64,000 bases of DNA from an uncultured Clostridium sp. (lineage in GTDB: Bacteria; Bacillota; Clostridia; TANB77; CAG-508). Shown here piece after piece: positions 35,583-44,482 of the stretch. The position numbers and the translations under genes are program-made. The stretch covers positions 30,172 to 94,171 of the forward strand of contig USFW01000004.1 of the NCBI GenBank assembly GCA_900553985.1. Direction: 5' to 3'. Under the pieces are notes generated by a model. It worked only from the letters and a program-made list of their open reading frames with translations. It was not told where the DNA came from and did not search any database. Position 1 is the first letter of the stretch, and each line of letters starts with the position of its first letter.

Positions 35583-35716
35583 AGAAATTTTTTGAATATG
35601 AAAAGATAAATCAATTAAATAGAGATTATAAAATATCAAAATAAGATTTTTGCATTTGGATTTAATAGAATAAACAATTATAGTATCAAAATAAAAAATA
35701 GATTGGAGAAATAAAT

Positions 35717-36208
35717 ATGGATGAAAGAATTATTATAAGAAAAGCTAAAATAAGTGATTTTCAAGGCATACATAATTTAATTATGCAAGTACATAAATTA
35801 CATGTAAATAAGAGAAATGATATATATAAGGACGTTGATCCCATGAATTTTGAAGAATTTAGAACTGAACTATCAAATAGTAATAATATATATTTAATTG
35901 CTGAATTGGAAAATGATATTGTTGGAATTTGTTTTTCTCAAATAAAGGAAATATCAAATAACAAAATTATGAAAAATAGAAAAATTTTACATATTGAAAA
36001 TATTTGTGTTGACGAAAATCATCAAAAAAATGGAATTGGTAAAAAATTATATGAGCAAATTGTTGAATTAGCTAAAGAAAAAAATATTGATAATATAGAA
36101 CTTATGGTATGGGGATTTAATGAAAATGCTATAAAATTTTATGAAAATTTGGGTATGAACATTAAAAATTTAAGATTTGAACAAAAGATCAGTTCTCTTG
36201 ACAGTTAA
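35717..36208 (+). CDS. GNAT-family N-acetyltransferase
   Basis: This 163-residue acetyltransferase uses acetyl-CoA to acylate an amine. GNAT motifs are clear: IIIRKAKISDFQGIHNLI (motif C), HIENICVDENHQKNGIGKKLYEQIVELAKEKN (motif A with the Q/R-x-x-G-x-G/A acetyl-CoA loop) and MVWGFNENAIKFYENLGM (motif B). It is the first cargo gene, 50 nt before an MccF-like peptidase. MccE, an immunity factor against microcin C, is also a GNAT enzyme, so self-protection is an attractive reading. The substrate cannot be inferred from sequence. Confidence 0.85.
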   Translation: MDERIIIRKAKISDFQGIHNLIMQVHKLHVNKRNDIYKDVDPMNFEEFRTELSNSNNIYLIAELENDIVGICFSQIKEISNNKIMKNRKILHIENICVDENHQKNGIGKKLYEQIVELAKEKNIDNIELMVWGFNENAIKFYENLGMNIKNLRFEQKISSLDS

Positions 36209-36257
36209 TATAAAATTCAAAAATAAAGATAATAAAATTAATTAAAGGGTGATTAAG

Positions 36258-37268
36258 ATGAATTATTTAAAAGATAATGTTTTTATAACTGCTCCTTCTG
36301 ATTCGATTCAGAGTAAAGGAGATAAATTAAGATTAGAAAATGCGATTAAAAATTTTAATGATATGGGAATAACTGTAAAACTTGGAACAACAGTTACATT
36401 AGAAAATAAATATACAGAAGATGAATATAAGTTAAAAGCAACTGAATTAGTTAATGCATTATTAGATGACTCAATTGACACAATTATTTCTGCAAACGGT
36501 GGTGATACACAATTTAAAATTATTAAATATATTGATTTTGATATAATAAAAAGACATACAAATAAAAAAATTTTTCAAGGATTTTCAGATAATTCTATTT
36601 TAACTTTTTTATTAGAAACATTGAGTAATTGGAACACATTTTATGCCCCATGCTTTCCCACATTTGGTTATGAAAGATGGGAACAAACTATAAAAGATAA
36701 TATTGAATTGTTAAGAGGACACTTTATAGAACAATATTCACAAGATTTTTTTGAAGCTAATTCATATAAAAAAATTGAAGGAAAAGAACTATATGGTTAT
36801 AATCTTGATACTCCTTCTTTAGTGACAGAATTATCTGGCTTAAATGATTTTACTGTAAGTGGAACTTTTCTTGGTGGATGCTTAGATGTTTTACGAGATT
36901 TACCGAAATCACAGTATGACAACATGCAAGAGTATAATAAAAAACATAAAGATATTATCTGGTTTATCGAAAATTGTGCAATGAATATTGAACAACTTTC
37001 AAAAACTTTAGAAATAATGGAAGAATGCCATTGGTTTGATAATGTTTGTTGTTTTATGATTGGTAGAGGAAAAATAACATTAAATAATGAATTTTTAGAA
37101 AATCAAAATAAATTACTAAAAAATTTATTTAAAAAATATAATGTACCTATTTTGACTAATTGTGACTTTGGACACGTTAGACCTTTTAATACTTTTATAA
37201 CTGGTGCAACAGCAAAAGTGAGATATTTTAATAATAAATATACAATTAATTATGAGAATATGGAATAA
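36258..37268 (+). CDS. S66-family peptidase, MccF-like (microcin C self-immunity type)
   Basis: This 336-residue member of the S66 (LD-carboxypeptidase/MccF) family is in the MccF-like branch. The nucleophile elbow is FQGFSDNSIL (Ser in G-x-S-D), the substrate-loop region is SANGGDTQFKIIKYID, the catalytic Glu is in IWFIENCAMN and the His in DFGHVRPFNT. MccF cleaves the amide bond joining aspartate to the nucleotide in microcin C and related aminoacyl-adenylates. Start ATG 36258 is preferred to the upstream GTG because AAAGGG lies 9 nt before it. The neighbouring TyrRS and GNAT support an antibiotic-immunity role. Confidence 0.85.
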   Translation: MNYLKDNVFITAPSDSIQSKGDKLRLENAIKNFNDMGITVKLGTTVTLENKYTEDEYKLKATELVNALLDDSIDTIISANGGDTQFKIIKYIDFDIIKRHTNKKIFQGFSDNSILTFLLETLSNWNTFYAPCFPTFGYERWEQTIKDNIELLRGHFIEQYSQDFFEANSYKKIEGKELYGYNLDTPSLVTELSGLNDFTVSGTFLGGCLDVLRDLPKSQYDNMQEYNKKHKDIIWFIENCAMNIEQLSKTLEIMEECHWFDNVCCFMIGRGKITLNNEFLENQNKLLKNLFKKYNVPILTNCDFGHVRPFNTFITGATAKVRYFNNKYTINYENME

Positions 37269-37314
37269 TCTGTATTCTTTTTGTTATATATGTGAGTTTT
37301 AGCACTTAAAAAGG

Positions 37315-37343
37315 TTGACGTAATAACTTTCTTATGGTATAAT
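37315..37343 (+). promoter_or_regulatory. Consensus promoter for the Nudix-MurA/NTase cargo
   Basis: TTGACG (37315-37320), 17 nt, TATAAT (37338-37343). The ~60-nt leader contains TTGGGT ... ACCCAA followed by TTTTTATT, which could act as a small attenuator before AAAGGGAGG and the ATG at 37409. Confidence 0.7.
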
Positions 37344-37408
37344 TTGGGTGTATTATATTTTAGCAACCTAATAACCCAATTTTTATTAGAAAGGGAGGCA
37401 TTAATACA

Positions 37409-39121
37409 ATGAGCACATTGAAAATTGAAAATAAGCAAGAAACAGTTATTTGCGCAGGTATTATTCCTATTTCTTATATAGGACGGAAAGTCTTAATGGT
37501 ACGTCATCCCGAAGGTCACTGGGGGTTTCCAAAAGGACATGTTGAATTTGATGAAACAGAAACTACTGCTGCCAAAAGAGAATTATTCGAGGAAACTGGT
37601 ATATCTTTGAATTTTGTTTTAGATACTGAAAAATATAAATATACTATCGTGTATTTATGTAGGGAAAATGGCAAAATTATTAAAAAGAAAGTTACTTTTT
37701 TCTTAGGAATAACATGTATAACTGATGTTGTTTTAAATCCGAATTTTAAAGAATACAAATGGATTTCTTTAGAAAATCTTGATAAAATGGATTTATTTGA
37801 ACAATATAGGCAATTATTAATTAAAATTTCACCGTTGATTCACAAAGATATTTGTTTAGTTAACTCTAGCAAAATAAATGTTGAGAACTTATCTCATTAT
37901 CAAGGAATAGGTTCAAAACACACTTTTTCAAGAATAGCTCCTTTGAAATTACTTCATAGTAATCTTAGAATACAAAATGAACCTAACATATTAGATACTT
38001 ATTTTATAAATGAAATTATAAAATCTAATAATTATGATTCAAATGGGTATTTTATTATTTATGAAAATGAGATGTCAAAATGTTGGTCTATTATGAATAT
38101 GCTACCTCTTTTGGTATATAAACATAAAAAATTAATTATGAAGGGACGTCCAAATGGGTGCAACATCGGTTCTAGACCAATTGAATTGTATCTTACAATA
38201 ATGGAAACGCTAGGAATTGATGTTAAGGTATTTGATGATTCATATCTCTTTGAATATAAAGGTATCAATGATGATATTTTTATTGAATTACCATTTCCTT
38301 CGTTTTCTGGAACATCTGTAGCATGTTATTTGGCACTTTTGAATACAGGAGAAACATGTATTACAAATGTGTCAATCGAACCTGAAATTATCTTTTTAGT
38401 TAATTCTATTGAGCAATTGGGATATAAAATTATTTTTAGTAAAGAAAATAGATATATTAAAATAATTGGTAATCCTAATTTGAAAATAGAAAATGCAACA
38501 ATAACGATTCCAGAAGATAGAAATATTTTGGTTACGAGAATAGTGAGTCGTTTGCTTGAAAAACAAAAACTTCATTTTGTGGCTAACTATGGGCTCGATT
38601 TTGATGTATTGTCAAATTTCTTTGATCAAATTAATTTAAAATTCTATATTAACAACAATTACATTATAATTAATGATTATGATGATTTATTTAAAAATGA
38701 TAAAACAATTGATGTTTATTCAGGATTTTATCCCAAAATTTGTTCAGATTGGCAACCAATGATTTCACTTTTTCTTTTAACCTATTGTACATCTTTTAAT
38801 ATTTTTGATGAGGTATTTGAAAATCGTTATGAGTATATGAAGCAGTTAGAATCCTTCTTAACTGGATTTGAATATCATTACGATAGAGAAAGTTTACATG
38901 TTGAGGTAAGTAAAAGTGTAACAGTCAAAGATGATGCTGTCTTAAATTTTAAATTTCTAGATATAAGAGCAGCTGCAATATTATGTTTAGCCTTAAATCA
39001 TTGGAAAGTTAATAATTTTTGTATTGAAAATCTTGACCAACTATTTAGAGGCTATAGTAGTATTTCAGACTTTTCAAGAGAATTCGAAACGAGGTGTAAA
39101 TATGTATTTAAAGATTCATGA
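37409..39121 (+). CDS. Nudix hydrolase fused to a MurA/EPSP-synthase-like enolpyruvyl transferase
   Basis: This 570-residue protein opens with a complete Nudix domain (residues about 10-145) whose box at 43-65 begins GHVEFDETETTAA and has REL-EE-G-I. From about 190 to 570 it matches MurA: GCNIGSRPIELYL with Cys251 at the position of the catalytic MurA Cys, FPSFSGTSVACYLALL, EPEIIFLVNSIEQLGYKI, EVFENRYEYMKQL and DIRAAAILCLAL ... RGYSSI. MurA-type enzymes transfer enolpyruvate to UDP-GlcNAc; related enzymes act on UMP in nucleoside-antibiotic pathways. The NTase gene overlaps its end by 20 nt. Contains an in-frame CGG (37484), unlike backbone genes. Confidence 0.75.
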   Translation: MSTLKIENKQETVICAGIIPISYIGRKVLMVRHPEGHWGFPKGHVEFDETETTAAKRELFEETGISLNFVLDTEKYKYTIVYLCRENGKIIKKKVTFFLGITCITDVVLNPNFKEYKWISLENLDKMDLFEQYRQLLIKISPLIHKDICLVNSSKINVENLSHYQGIGSKHTFSRIAPLKLLHSNLRIQNEPNILDTYFINEIIKSNNYDSNGYFIIYENEMSKCWSIMNMLPLLVYKHKKLIMKGRPNGCNIGSRPIELYLTIMETLGIDVKVFDDSYLFEYKGINDDIFIELPFPSFSGTSVACYLALLNTGETCITNVSIEPEIIFLVNSIEQLGYKIIFSKENRYIKIIGNPNLKIENATITIPEDRNILVTRIVSRLLEKQKLHFVANYGLDFDVLSNFFDQINLKFYINNNYIIINDYDDLFKNDKTIDVYSGFYPKICSDWQPMISLFLLTYCTSFNIFDEVFENRYEYMKQLESFLTGFEYHYDRESLHVEVSKSVTVKDDAVLNFKFLDIRAAAILCLALNHWKVNNFCIENLDQLFRGYSSISDFSREFETRCKYVFKDS

Positions 39122-40460
39122 TAATTCTAAAATCAAAGAATTTGTTTTAGAACGGCTTATTAAGGAGAAACTTATTGGAAATGATAGTACTGTAATTTTA
39201 ACAGGAAGTGCATCTATTGAAGAGGCTCGTGCTTCACCTAATTACGATAGATACTTTAACGGAGAAAGTGACATAGATTTACTTGTAATTATCTACAACG
39301 ATTTTTCATTTTTGGATGATTTATTTTTAGATAAAATTTTATCTTTGTTTAAAAATGATAAAATTAATGTATTAAACTATAGTGACCAATATGGTTACGG
39401 TAGAAACTCAATAAACATTAAGTTTATTAAGGCAACCACTTTTAATGTATGGTTGAATTTAAAAGAACTAAGCTTTAAAAGTTATCGAACAAAACCACTA
39501 ACCATAAATAAGCCTAATATGAAGTGTTATGGTTTAAATGATTATAAGGTAATTTCATATCAAGAAATAGTACAGGATAATTTTTATATTTTACATTATA
39601 ATGTTGTCTTAGAAGATAATTATTATCTTGTTGACATTCATTCTATGATGCTTTTTGGGACTATTATAAAGACATGTCATCTTTTTGATAATATGGTAGC
39701 ATTTAATGGATTTTTTAAAAATTTTCTTAAATATCCTGACTCAGAATTATTTCATTTATTTAGTTATTATCTTAATGATAAAAAACAAATTTCTGATTTT
39801 GAATTAAGGAATCTAATAGAAACTTTTACTAATGTTTACATAGCTGATATTATAGAAGTTTTAAAAAGAGATTATTGTATTGAGTCAGTTAGTGGTTTAA
39901 TTGATAATAAAGCAAATATTGCAACAGTTTGTTGGGCTCGTTCTGAACCAAAAGAAATATTTAATTTTATGAATAAGATTAGCAATCAATTATCTTCAAA
40001 TAAATTTATTCTTTTGATAGACGATTTATGTCCTAAAGTAATATATAATCGTAGTGATGAAGAACAAGCTTTGATAAATAATCAATACAAAAAAGCATTT
40101 AGAGATTGTAAAATCTATTTTAGTTCAGATATTTTTAAAAGTGAACTAAAAAATAACTTTCCTGAAGAATTCTTTAAGATAATGAGACATATCTCTTTAA
40201 ATTATTATATTGAATTTCTTCCAAAAAAGAAGCAAGAAAAACTTGATTCTTTAAATTTAGGAGAATTGATTCATACTTTTTTTGAACTATTTCTTATAGA
40301 ATACGCAGAAGATGTTTTAGGAATTGATACAATGATATTTGGAAAATTTAGTCAAAATGTTATTTTTATGACAAAACAACAGACTTTAAAAAAATCCAAA
40401 TTGAATTATATTATTATTCCAAGACTTGACGAGTATGTAATTAACTCTATTTTTTCTTAA
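39102..40460 (+). CDS. Nucleotidyltransferase-like protein of the cargo
   Basis: This ~452-residue protein contains STVILTGSASIEEARASP and GESDIDLLVII. This is the G-S ... D-x-D motif of polymerase-beta-type nucleotidyltransferases, with an insertion between the Ser and the Asp pair. The long C-terminal part (about 150-452) is unassigned and helical. ATG 39102 is chosen because GAGGTG lies 6 nt before it; it overlaps the preceding gene by 20 nt, so translation is coupled. Likely transfers a nucleotide to a small molecule, protein or RNA, working with the Nudix-MurA fusion. Contains an in-frame CGG at 39153. Confidence 0.6.
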   Translation: MYLKIHDNSKIKEFVLERLIKEKLIGNDSTVILTGSASIEEARASPNYDRYFNGESDIDLLVIIYNDFSFLDDLFLDKILSLFKNDKINVLNYSDQYGYGRNSINIKFIKATTFNVWLNLKELSFKSYRTKPLTINKPNMKCYGLNDYKVISYQEIVQDNFYILHYNVVLEDNYYLVDIHSMMLFGTIIKTCHLFDNMVAFNGFFKNFLKYPDSELFHLFSYYLNDKKQISDFELRNLIETFTNVYIADIIEVLKRDYCIESVSGLIDNKANIATVCWARSEPKEIFNFMNKISNQLSSNKFILLIDDLCPKVIYNRSDEEQALINNQYKKAFRDCKIYFSSDIFKSELKNNFPEEFFKIMRHISLNYYIEFLPKKKQEKLDSLNLGELIHTFFELFLIEYAEDVLGIDTMIFGKFSQNVIFMTKQQTLKKSKLNYIIIPRLDEYVINSIFS

Positions 40461-40533
40461 ACAACTATAGTAATATGAATAAGTTTTTACTTATTTGTAT
40501 AATAAAACAACACGTACAGAAAGGATGTATATT

Positions 40534-41769
40534 ATGGAAAGATTTGATTTGAGATTTTTTGAAATTGCTGAGGCAGATTGGAAAGATATGTCCAGCACAG
40601 AATGGATGCAGATTATCAAAAATAAAGTTGGTGATGAAGTAGGATTTGAAACTCTTCCAAAACTTCTTAATGAGGATAGACCTTTAATTATTAAGTTTGG
40701 AATTGATCCTACTGCTTCGAACATTCATATTGGACACACTGTTCCAATGATGTTAGTTAAGGCTTTTCTTAAGAAAGGTCATAATATTCATATTATTATT
40801 GGTGACTTTACTGCTCAGATTGGAGATCCATCAGGAAGAAGCACTGAAAGAGTTGCTATGACTTCAGATGATATTATGAATAATCTGAAAACTTATAAGG
40901 AACAGATTGGTATGTTTATTAACCTTGATAATGTAGATATTTGCTTTAACTCTACATGGATTAATAAACTCACACCATCTGAACTCTTTGGATACTTACA
41001 ATTAGTTTCTCTTACGCAGGCTGCACAGAGAAAAGATTTTAAGTCAAGAATGGAAAATGGTTCTTCAGTATCTTTAGCAGAGGTGTGCTATGGACCATTA
41101 ATGGGAATAGACTCTGTAGCTCTCAATGCTGATATTGAGATTGGAGGAGTTGACCAGCTTCTTAACTTTATGCAGTGCCGTGATATTATGGAGAAAAAAG
41201 GAATGAAACCCGAAATTGCATTAATGACTCCTATTTTGGAGGGAACATCTAATGATGGTAGAAAAATGTCTAAATCATTTGGAAATGCAATTGCTGTTTT
41301 GGAAGATGATAATGAGAAATTTGGAAAGTTCATGTCCATTAAGGATGATTTAATTCTTCCTTACTTTAAGTGTTTTGCTTTTATTACGAATTCTGACTTA
41401 AATGATCTTGAAAAGTTCATTAAAGCTAACCCTAATGAAGCAAAAAAACAGTTAGCTTCTTTCTTTATTGGTATGCAACATCACGATATGAAATTTGGTG
41501 AAATGGCTCGTGAATCTTTTGAAAGAAAATTCTCAACTCGTGAACTTAAAGATGAGGATTTTGAAAAGATTAAAATTAAAGAAGGAGAAAGCTTATTTTC
41601 ATTACTTTGCAGAGCAAATCTTGGTATGTCCAACTCAGAAATTAGACGTATGTTTAAGCAGTCTGGCATAAAGTCTACTGACAAAAAAACAACGTTCTCA
41701 ATCGATGATATTGCCACACCAGGTGATGTGCGAGTTGGAAAGAGAATTCTTATTAGACTTGTTGATTAA
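40534..41769 (+). CDS. tyrS: Element-borne tyrosyl-tRNA synthetase
   Basis: This 411-residue class I synthetase of the TyrRS type has IKFGIDPTASNIHIGHTVP (HIGH motif), GDFTAQIGDPSGRS, the tyrosine/ATP-site region ADIEIGGVDQLLN and DGRKMSKSFGNAI (KMSKS). The C-terminus (SLLCRANLGMSNSEIRRMFKQSGI ... VRVGKRILIRLV) is an S4-type RNA-binding domain, so it is full length. Codon use and G/C content are higher than neighbours, indicating separate origin. No T-box leader is present upstream. A mobile TyrRS is often a drug-insensitive duplicate of the host enzyme; beside MccF-like and GNAT genes this suggests protection against a TyrRS inhibitor. AAAGG precedes the ATG. Confidence 0.92.
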   Translation: MERFDLRFFEIAEADWKDMSSTEWMQIIKNKVGDEVGFETLPKLLNEDRPLIIKFGIDPTASNIHIGHTVPMMLVKAFLKKGHNIHIIIGDFTAQIGDPSGRSTERVAMTSDDIMNNLKTYKEQIGMFINLDNVDICFNSTWINKLTPSELFGYLQLVSLTQAAQRKDFKSRMENGSSVSLAEVCYGPLMGIDSVALNADIEIGGVDQLLNFMQCRDIMEKKGMKPEIALMTPILEGTSNDGRKMSKSFGNAIAVLEDDNEKFGKFMSIKDDLILPYFKCFAFITNSDLNDLEKFIKANPNEAKKQLASFFIGMQHHDMKFGEMARESFERKFSTRELKDEDFEKIKIKEGESLFSLLCRANLGMSNSEIRRMFKQSGIKSTDKKTTFSIDDIATPGDVRVGKRILIRLVD

Positions 41770-41810
41770 TAGTCAGTTGTCAATTAATTATTCTTTTATA
41801 TTAATGTAAC

Positions 41811-41858
41811 AAAGAAAAGTCAGTTATTATTTATTAATAATTTCTGACTTTTCTTTTT
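41811..41858. terminator. Bidirectional terminator between tyrS and the relaxase
   Basis: AAAGAAAAGTCAG pairs perfectly with CTGACTTTTCTTT (13 bp) around a 20-nt A/T-rich loop, serving the convergent genes. Confidence 0.8.
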
Positions 41859-41866
41859 ATAGATTT

Positions 41867-43174
41867 TTACCTAACTTTTAAAGATTTCTTTTTATCAATT
41901 TTAGCTAATTCCTGAACCCTATCTTCTTTTTTACTTTTTTTCTTATATTCCTCCCTAATTACATAGTATCTTTTTATAATCCTATCACAAGCCTTTCTTT
42001 GTGCATAAATAATATCAATATTTTCAGTAAGTTCAATAATTTCCTTTTTAATTATATTTTTATCATTATCATTTGTACCTTTATGATATTTTCTCCATAA
42101 ATTTTCCCTTTTTCCTTTCAGGTTAAGCAATTTACATTCTAAATCTATTTTATAATTTTCTAGTTCTTTAATAGACTTAAATTTGTGCCTAGCTAGAAAA
42201 TTAATTTCTTCAAATATCATATTATTTTTTCTCTTTTGCTTATAATACTCTGGTGTCATTTCTTTATATTCATTTTTAGCAGGTAATATTTTAAAAGCAT
42301 ATAAATAATGCACATATAATCTATATAGTGAGCTTGTTTGCAATAAAAATTTATTTATTTTTGGTCCAGTATATATTTTTCTATAATATTTCTTTTTAAA
42401 ATTTGCAACTGGTGGTAATTCTTCTTTTGAATATCCATAAATTCTTTCTTTAATTCCTTGAACTGAATATTTATCTCCAAAAACCCTATCAATTCTTACA
42501 TTTCTTGAAAAATAAGGTGTTTTCATTGTAAGATATTTGCCACCATCTTTAATATTTTCATAGCCTTTTGCTTTTAGAACTAATTTAAAGTCAGAATACT
42601 TTTTAACAGAATTTATTGTTTCATCTATATCAGTTATAATCTTTTGCATTTTTTCATCTCTACGGTTAAAATAATCAATATTCTTTTGCCTAAATTCTTT
42701 TTCTTTATCAGCTTTAGGAGTATTTACAATAGATAGCCCATAATTTAAACATAATCTGTCAGAAGCTTCTTTCATAAATGCAATTTCTGCATTAGAATTA
42801 TGATATTTATTTCCATCTACAAAAGAAACAGAATTTATAATTATGTGATTATGGATATTTTGCTTATTTATATGAGTACAAATAACAACTTGATATTTAT
42901 CTCCCCATAGTTCTTCAGCAAGTTCTTTTCCAATTTGATTCGCTTTTTCTGGAGGTACTTCATATCCTTTAAATGATTGTATTATATGATAACCTAATGT
43001 TTTGCCTTCTTTATGAAAGAATTTTTTTGTAAGTGCCATTTCTTCATAAATAGTATCCACATTACAATTAATACCTGATACTAAAATTCCATGTTCTGTT
43101 TTTTCTCCATTTTTACCATAATTGATAACTGCTTGTAAATTACTTTTAATTGTTTTTATTTTTATTACCGCCAT
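41867..43174 (-). CDS. MobP-type relaxase
   Basis: This 435-residue relaxase nicks oriT and pilots the strand during mobilisation. VIKIKTIKSNLQAVINYGKN starts the family as usual (catalytic Tyr near 19), and VICTHINKQNIHNHIIINSVSF gives the metal-binding His triad (H ... H-x-H). The C-terminal half is basic and coiled (about 290-435). I use ATG 43174, since AGGAGGTGATTTTA precedes it. No coupling protein or type IV secretion genes are in the element, so it is mobilisable rather than self-transmissible. Confidence 0.92.
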   Translation of the reverse strand: MAVIKIKTIKSNLQAVINYGKNGEKTEHGILVSGINCNVDTIYEEMALTKKFFHKEGKTLGYHIIQSFKGYEVPPEKANQIGKELAEELWGDKYQVVICTHINKQNIHNHIIINSVSFVDGNKYHNSNAEIAFMKEASDRLCLNYGLSIVNTPKADKEKEFRQKNIDYFNRRDEKMQKIITDIDETINSVKKYSDFKLVLKAKGYENIKDGGKYLTMKTPYFSRNVRIDRVFGDKYSVQGIKERIYGYSKEELPPVANFKKKYYRKIYTGPKINKFLLQTSSLYRLYVHYLYAFKILPAKNEYKEMTPEYYKQKRKNNMIFEEINFLARHKFKSIKELENYKIDLECKLLNLKGKRENLWRKYHKGTNDNDKNIIKKEIIELTENIDIIYAQRKACDRIIKRYYVIREEYKKKSKKEDRVQELAKIDKKKSLKVR

Positions 43175-43186
43175 TAAAATCACCTC

Positions 43187-43506
43187 CTATTCTCTTGAAT
43201 ATATTTTCTTTTGGAATTCTAAAATAAATTGATTAATAGTATTTCTTAAATAATCAAGTTCATCTGCCCCAGCACATCCTCTTATATTAACTCTCATGCT
43301 ATTTGATTTATATTATTTGCTATGCCAGAAATTTGTTTCGTAAATTCTCTAATTTCTTCTGTAGGTTGTTCTTTTATTTTATAACCTTTAATACAACTTC
43401 TTAAAATTTCAGCTTCACTTAAACCTGTTCTTTTAGATTTTTCTTTTAATAAATTTTCTTCGTTTTTGTTTATCCAAAATTGTTTTTTGATTGTTCTTTC
43501 TCTCAT
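43187..43506 (-). pseudogene. mobC: MobC-like relaxosome protein, frameshifted
   Basis: The first ORF (ATG 43506, after AAAGGAG) reads RERTIKKQFWINKNEENLLKEK and SKRTGLSEAEILRSCIKGYK, ending FTKQISGIANNINQIA at TGA 43294. The rest of the family (RGCAGADELDYLRNTIN, FILEFQKKIYSRE) continues in another frame, whose ATG overlaps that stop (ATGA), and ends at TAG 43187, 13 nt before the relaxase start. Either mobC suffered a one-base loss or it is now read as two coupled ORFs. MobC proteins melt oriT and assist the relaxase. Confidence 0.7.
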
Positions 43507-43543
43507 AATTTTATTTGCTCCTTTCAAAATTTTTATGGGGTTT

Positions 43544-43613
43544 GGGGAAAGAATTTCCCCATCAATTCATTTTTTCAAAAAATGACAAGCTGTATTTATA
43601 CGGGAGTATAAAT
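43544..43613. other. Candidate oriT region
   Basis: It lies directly upstream of mobC. Two perfect inverted repeats occur: GGGGAAA-GAA-TTTCCCC (43544-43560) and ATTTATAC-GGGA-GTATAAAT (43594-43613), the latter flanked by GACAAGC and GCTTGC. Palindromes beside a nick region next to mobC/relaxase genes are the usual oriT layout. 43640-43750 holds further inverted repeats (CCAATTT/AAATTGG) and no gene. Confidence 0.55.
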
Positions 43614-43751
43614 GCGTCGCTTGCTTTAAATATTTCATTTGCTGATATGTGCCAATTTCTAACCCCATTTTTAAAAAAATTGGTACAAAAAAAGAAGAAA
43701 TCTCATTTGAAATCTCTTCTAAAAAGTATTTTTATTGCTACTAAATGTGAT

Positions 43752-44062
43752 TTATTTTTCTTTGATAATGCCTGTATCTTTTAAGTAAAAATACATCTCT
43801 TTACCACCTAAAAGGAATATTTCTTTTTCTTCAAAATCACAAATTCCCATATAAATTTTAGTTAGTTTTTGTAACATTTTACATTCAGTTTCATCTAATA
43901 TCATTTCCCTATCTTCTAGTATAAATTGTAAATTTGGATATTTATTCATAATATCATTAAATTTTTCTCTCAAATTTTTATAATCTTCATTTCTATTTAT
44001 TAAATCTGCTTTTCTTCAATAGCCTCATTTAAATACATTTCATATAATCTTACTTCATCCAT
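43752..44062 (-). pseudogene. Small conserved mobilisation-module protein, frameshifted
   Basis: ATG 44062 follows AGGAGGTACAAAA and reads MDEVRLYEMYLNEAIEEKQ, then hits TAA. One base loss in an A-run at about 44013 explains this, because the next frame continues ADLINRNEDYKNLREKFNDIM ... YPNLQFILEDREMILDETE to 43752. The restored protein would be about 100 residues, acidic and helical. I recognise no named family, although such ORFs often sit between mobC and tnpV. Confidence 0.55.
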
Positions 44063-44073
44063 TTTTGTACCTC

Positions 44074-44469
44074 CTATACATAAATTAATTCACTTAATAC
44101 AATTTCTTCAGCGCTATTTTTAATTGAATTCATCCTGCAAACCCATTCCATTTGATTAGTTGCTTTTAGTTCTTCACTTACATTTTCTTGTTTTATTAAC
44201 TGAGATATAATTGTTTTGATTCTATCTTCACATGCAATATCTATCTCGTGTAAATATCTATTTAATTTGACATCCATAAATAAAATGATATATTCAGCTT
44301 TTTTATGATTTTTTAAATAATTCAATTTCATTCTGCCATATTTTCCAATTGTATAATTTGTTTCTTCTGGAGCTAATACTAAATTAGGCAAATAATAATC
44401 GCCTTGTTTTATATATTTAATTCCTGTTTTTTCATCTACAAATCTGTCTTTTCCTTTAACATTTTTCAT
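44074..44469 (-). CDS. TnpV-like transposon-encoded protein
   Basis: This ~131-residue protein of the TnpV family reads DEKTGIKYIKQGDYYLPNLVL, IGKYGRMKLNYLKNHKK and ELKATNQMEWVCRMNSIKNSAEEIVLSELIY, all typical. Function is unknown; it is a marker of mobilisable transposons in Clostridia. ATG 44469 is preferred because AAGGAGG lies 8 nt before it; the ORF-opening ATG at 44490 overlaps the RepA_N stop. Confidence 0.8.
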   Translation of the reverse strand: MKNVKGKDRFVDEKTGIKYIKQGDYYLPNLVLAPEETNYTIGKYGRMKLNYLKNHKKAEYIILFMDVKLNRYLHEIDIACEDRIKTIISQLIKQENVSEELKATNQMEWVCRMNSIKNSAEEIVLSELIYV

Positions 44470-44482
44470 TTTCAAATCCTCC

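Noticed and set aside
40461..40533. T-box leader before the element tyrS
   Set aside because: Only 73 nt separate the genes. There is a small AATAAG/CTTATT hairpin but no room for a specifier loop or antiterminator.
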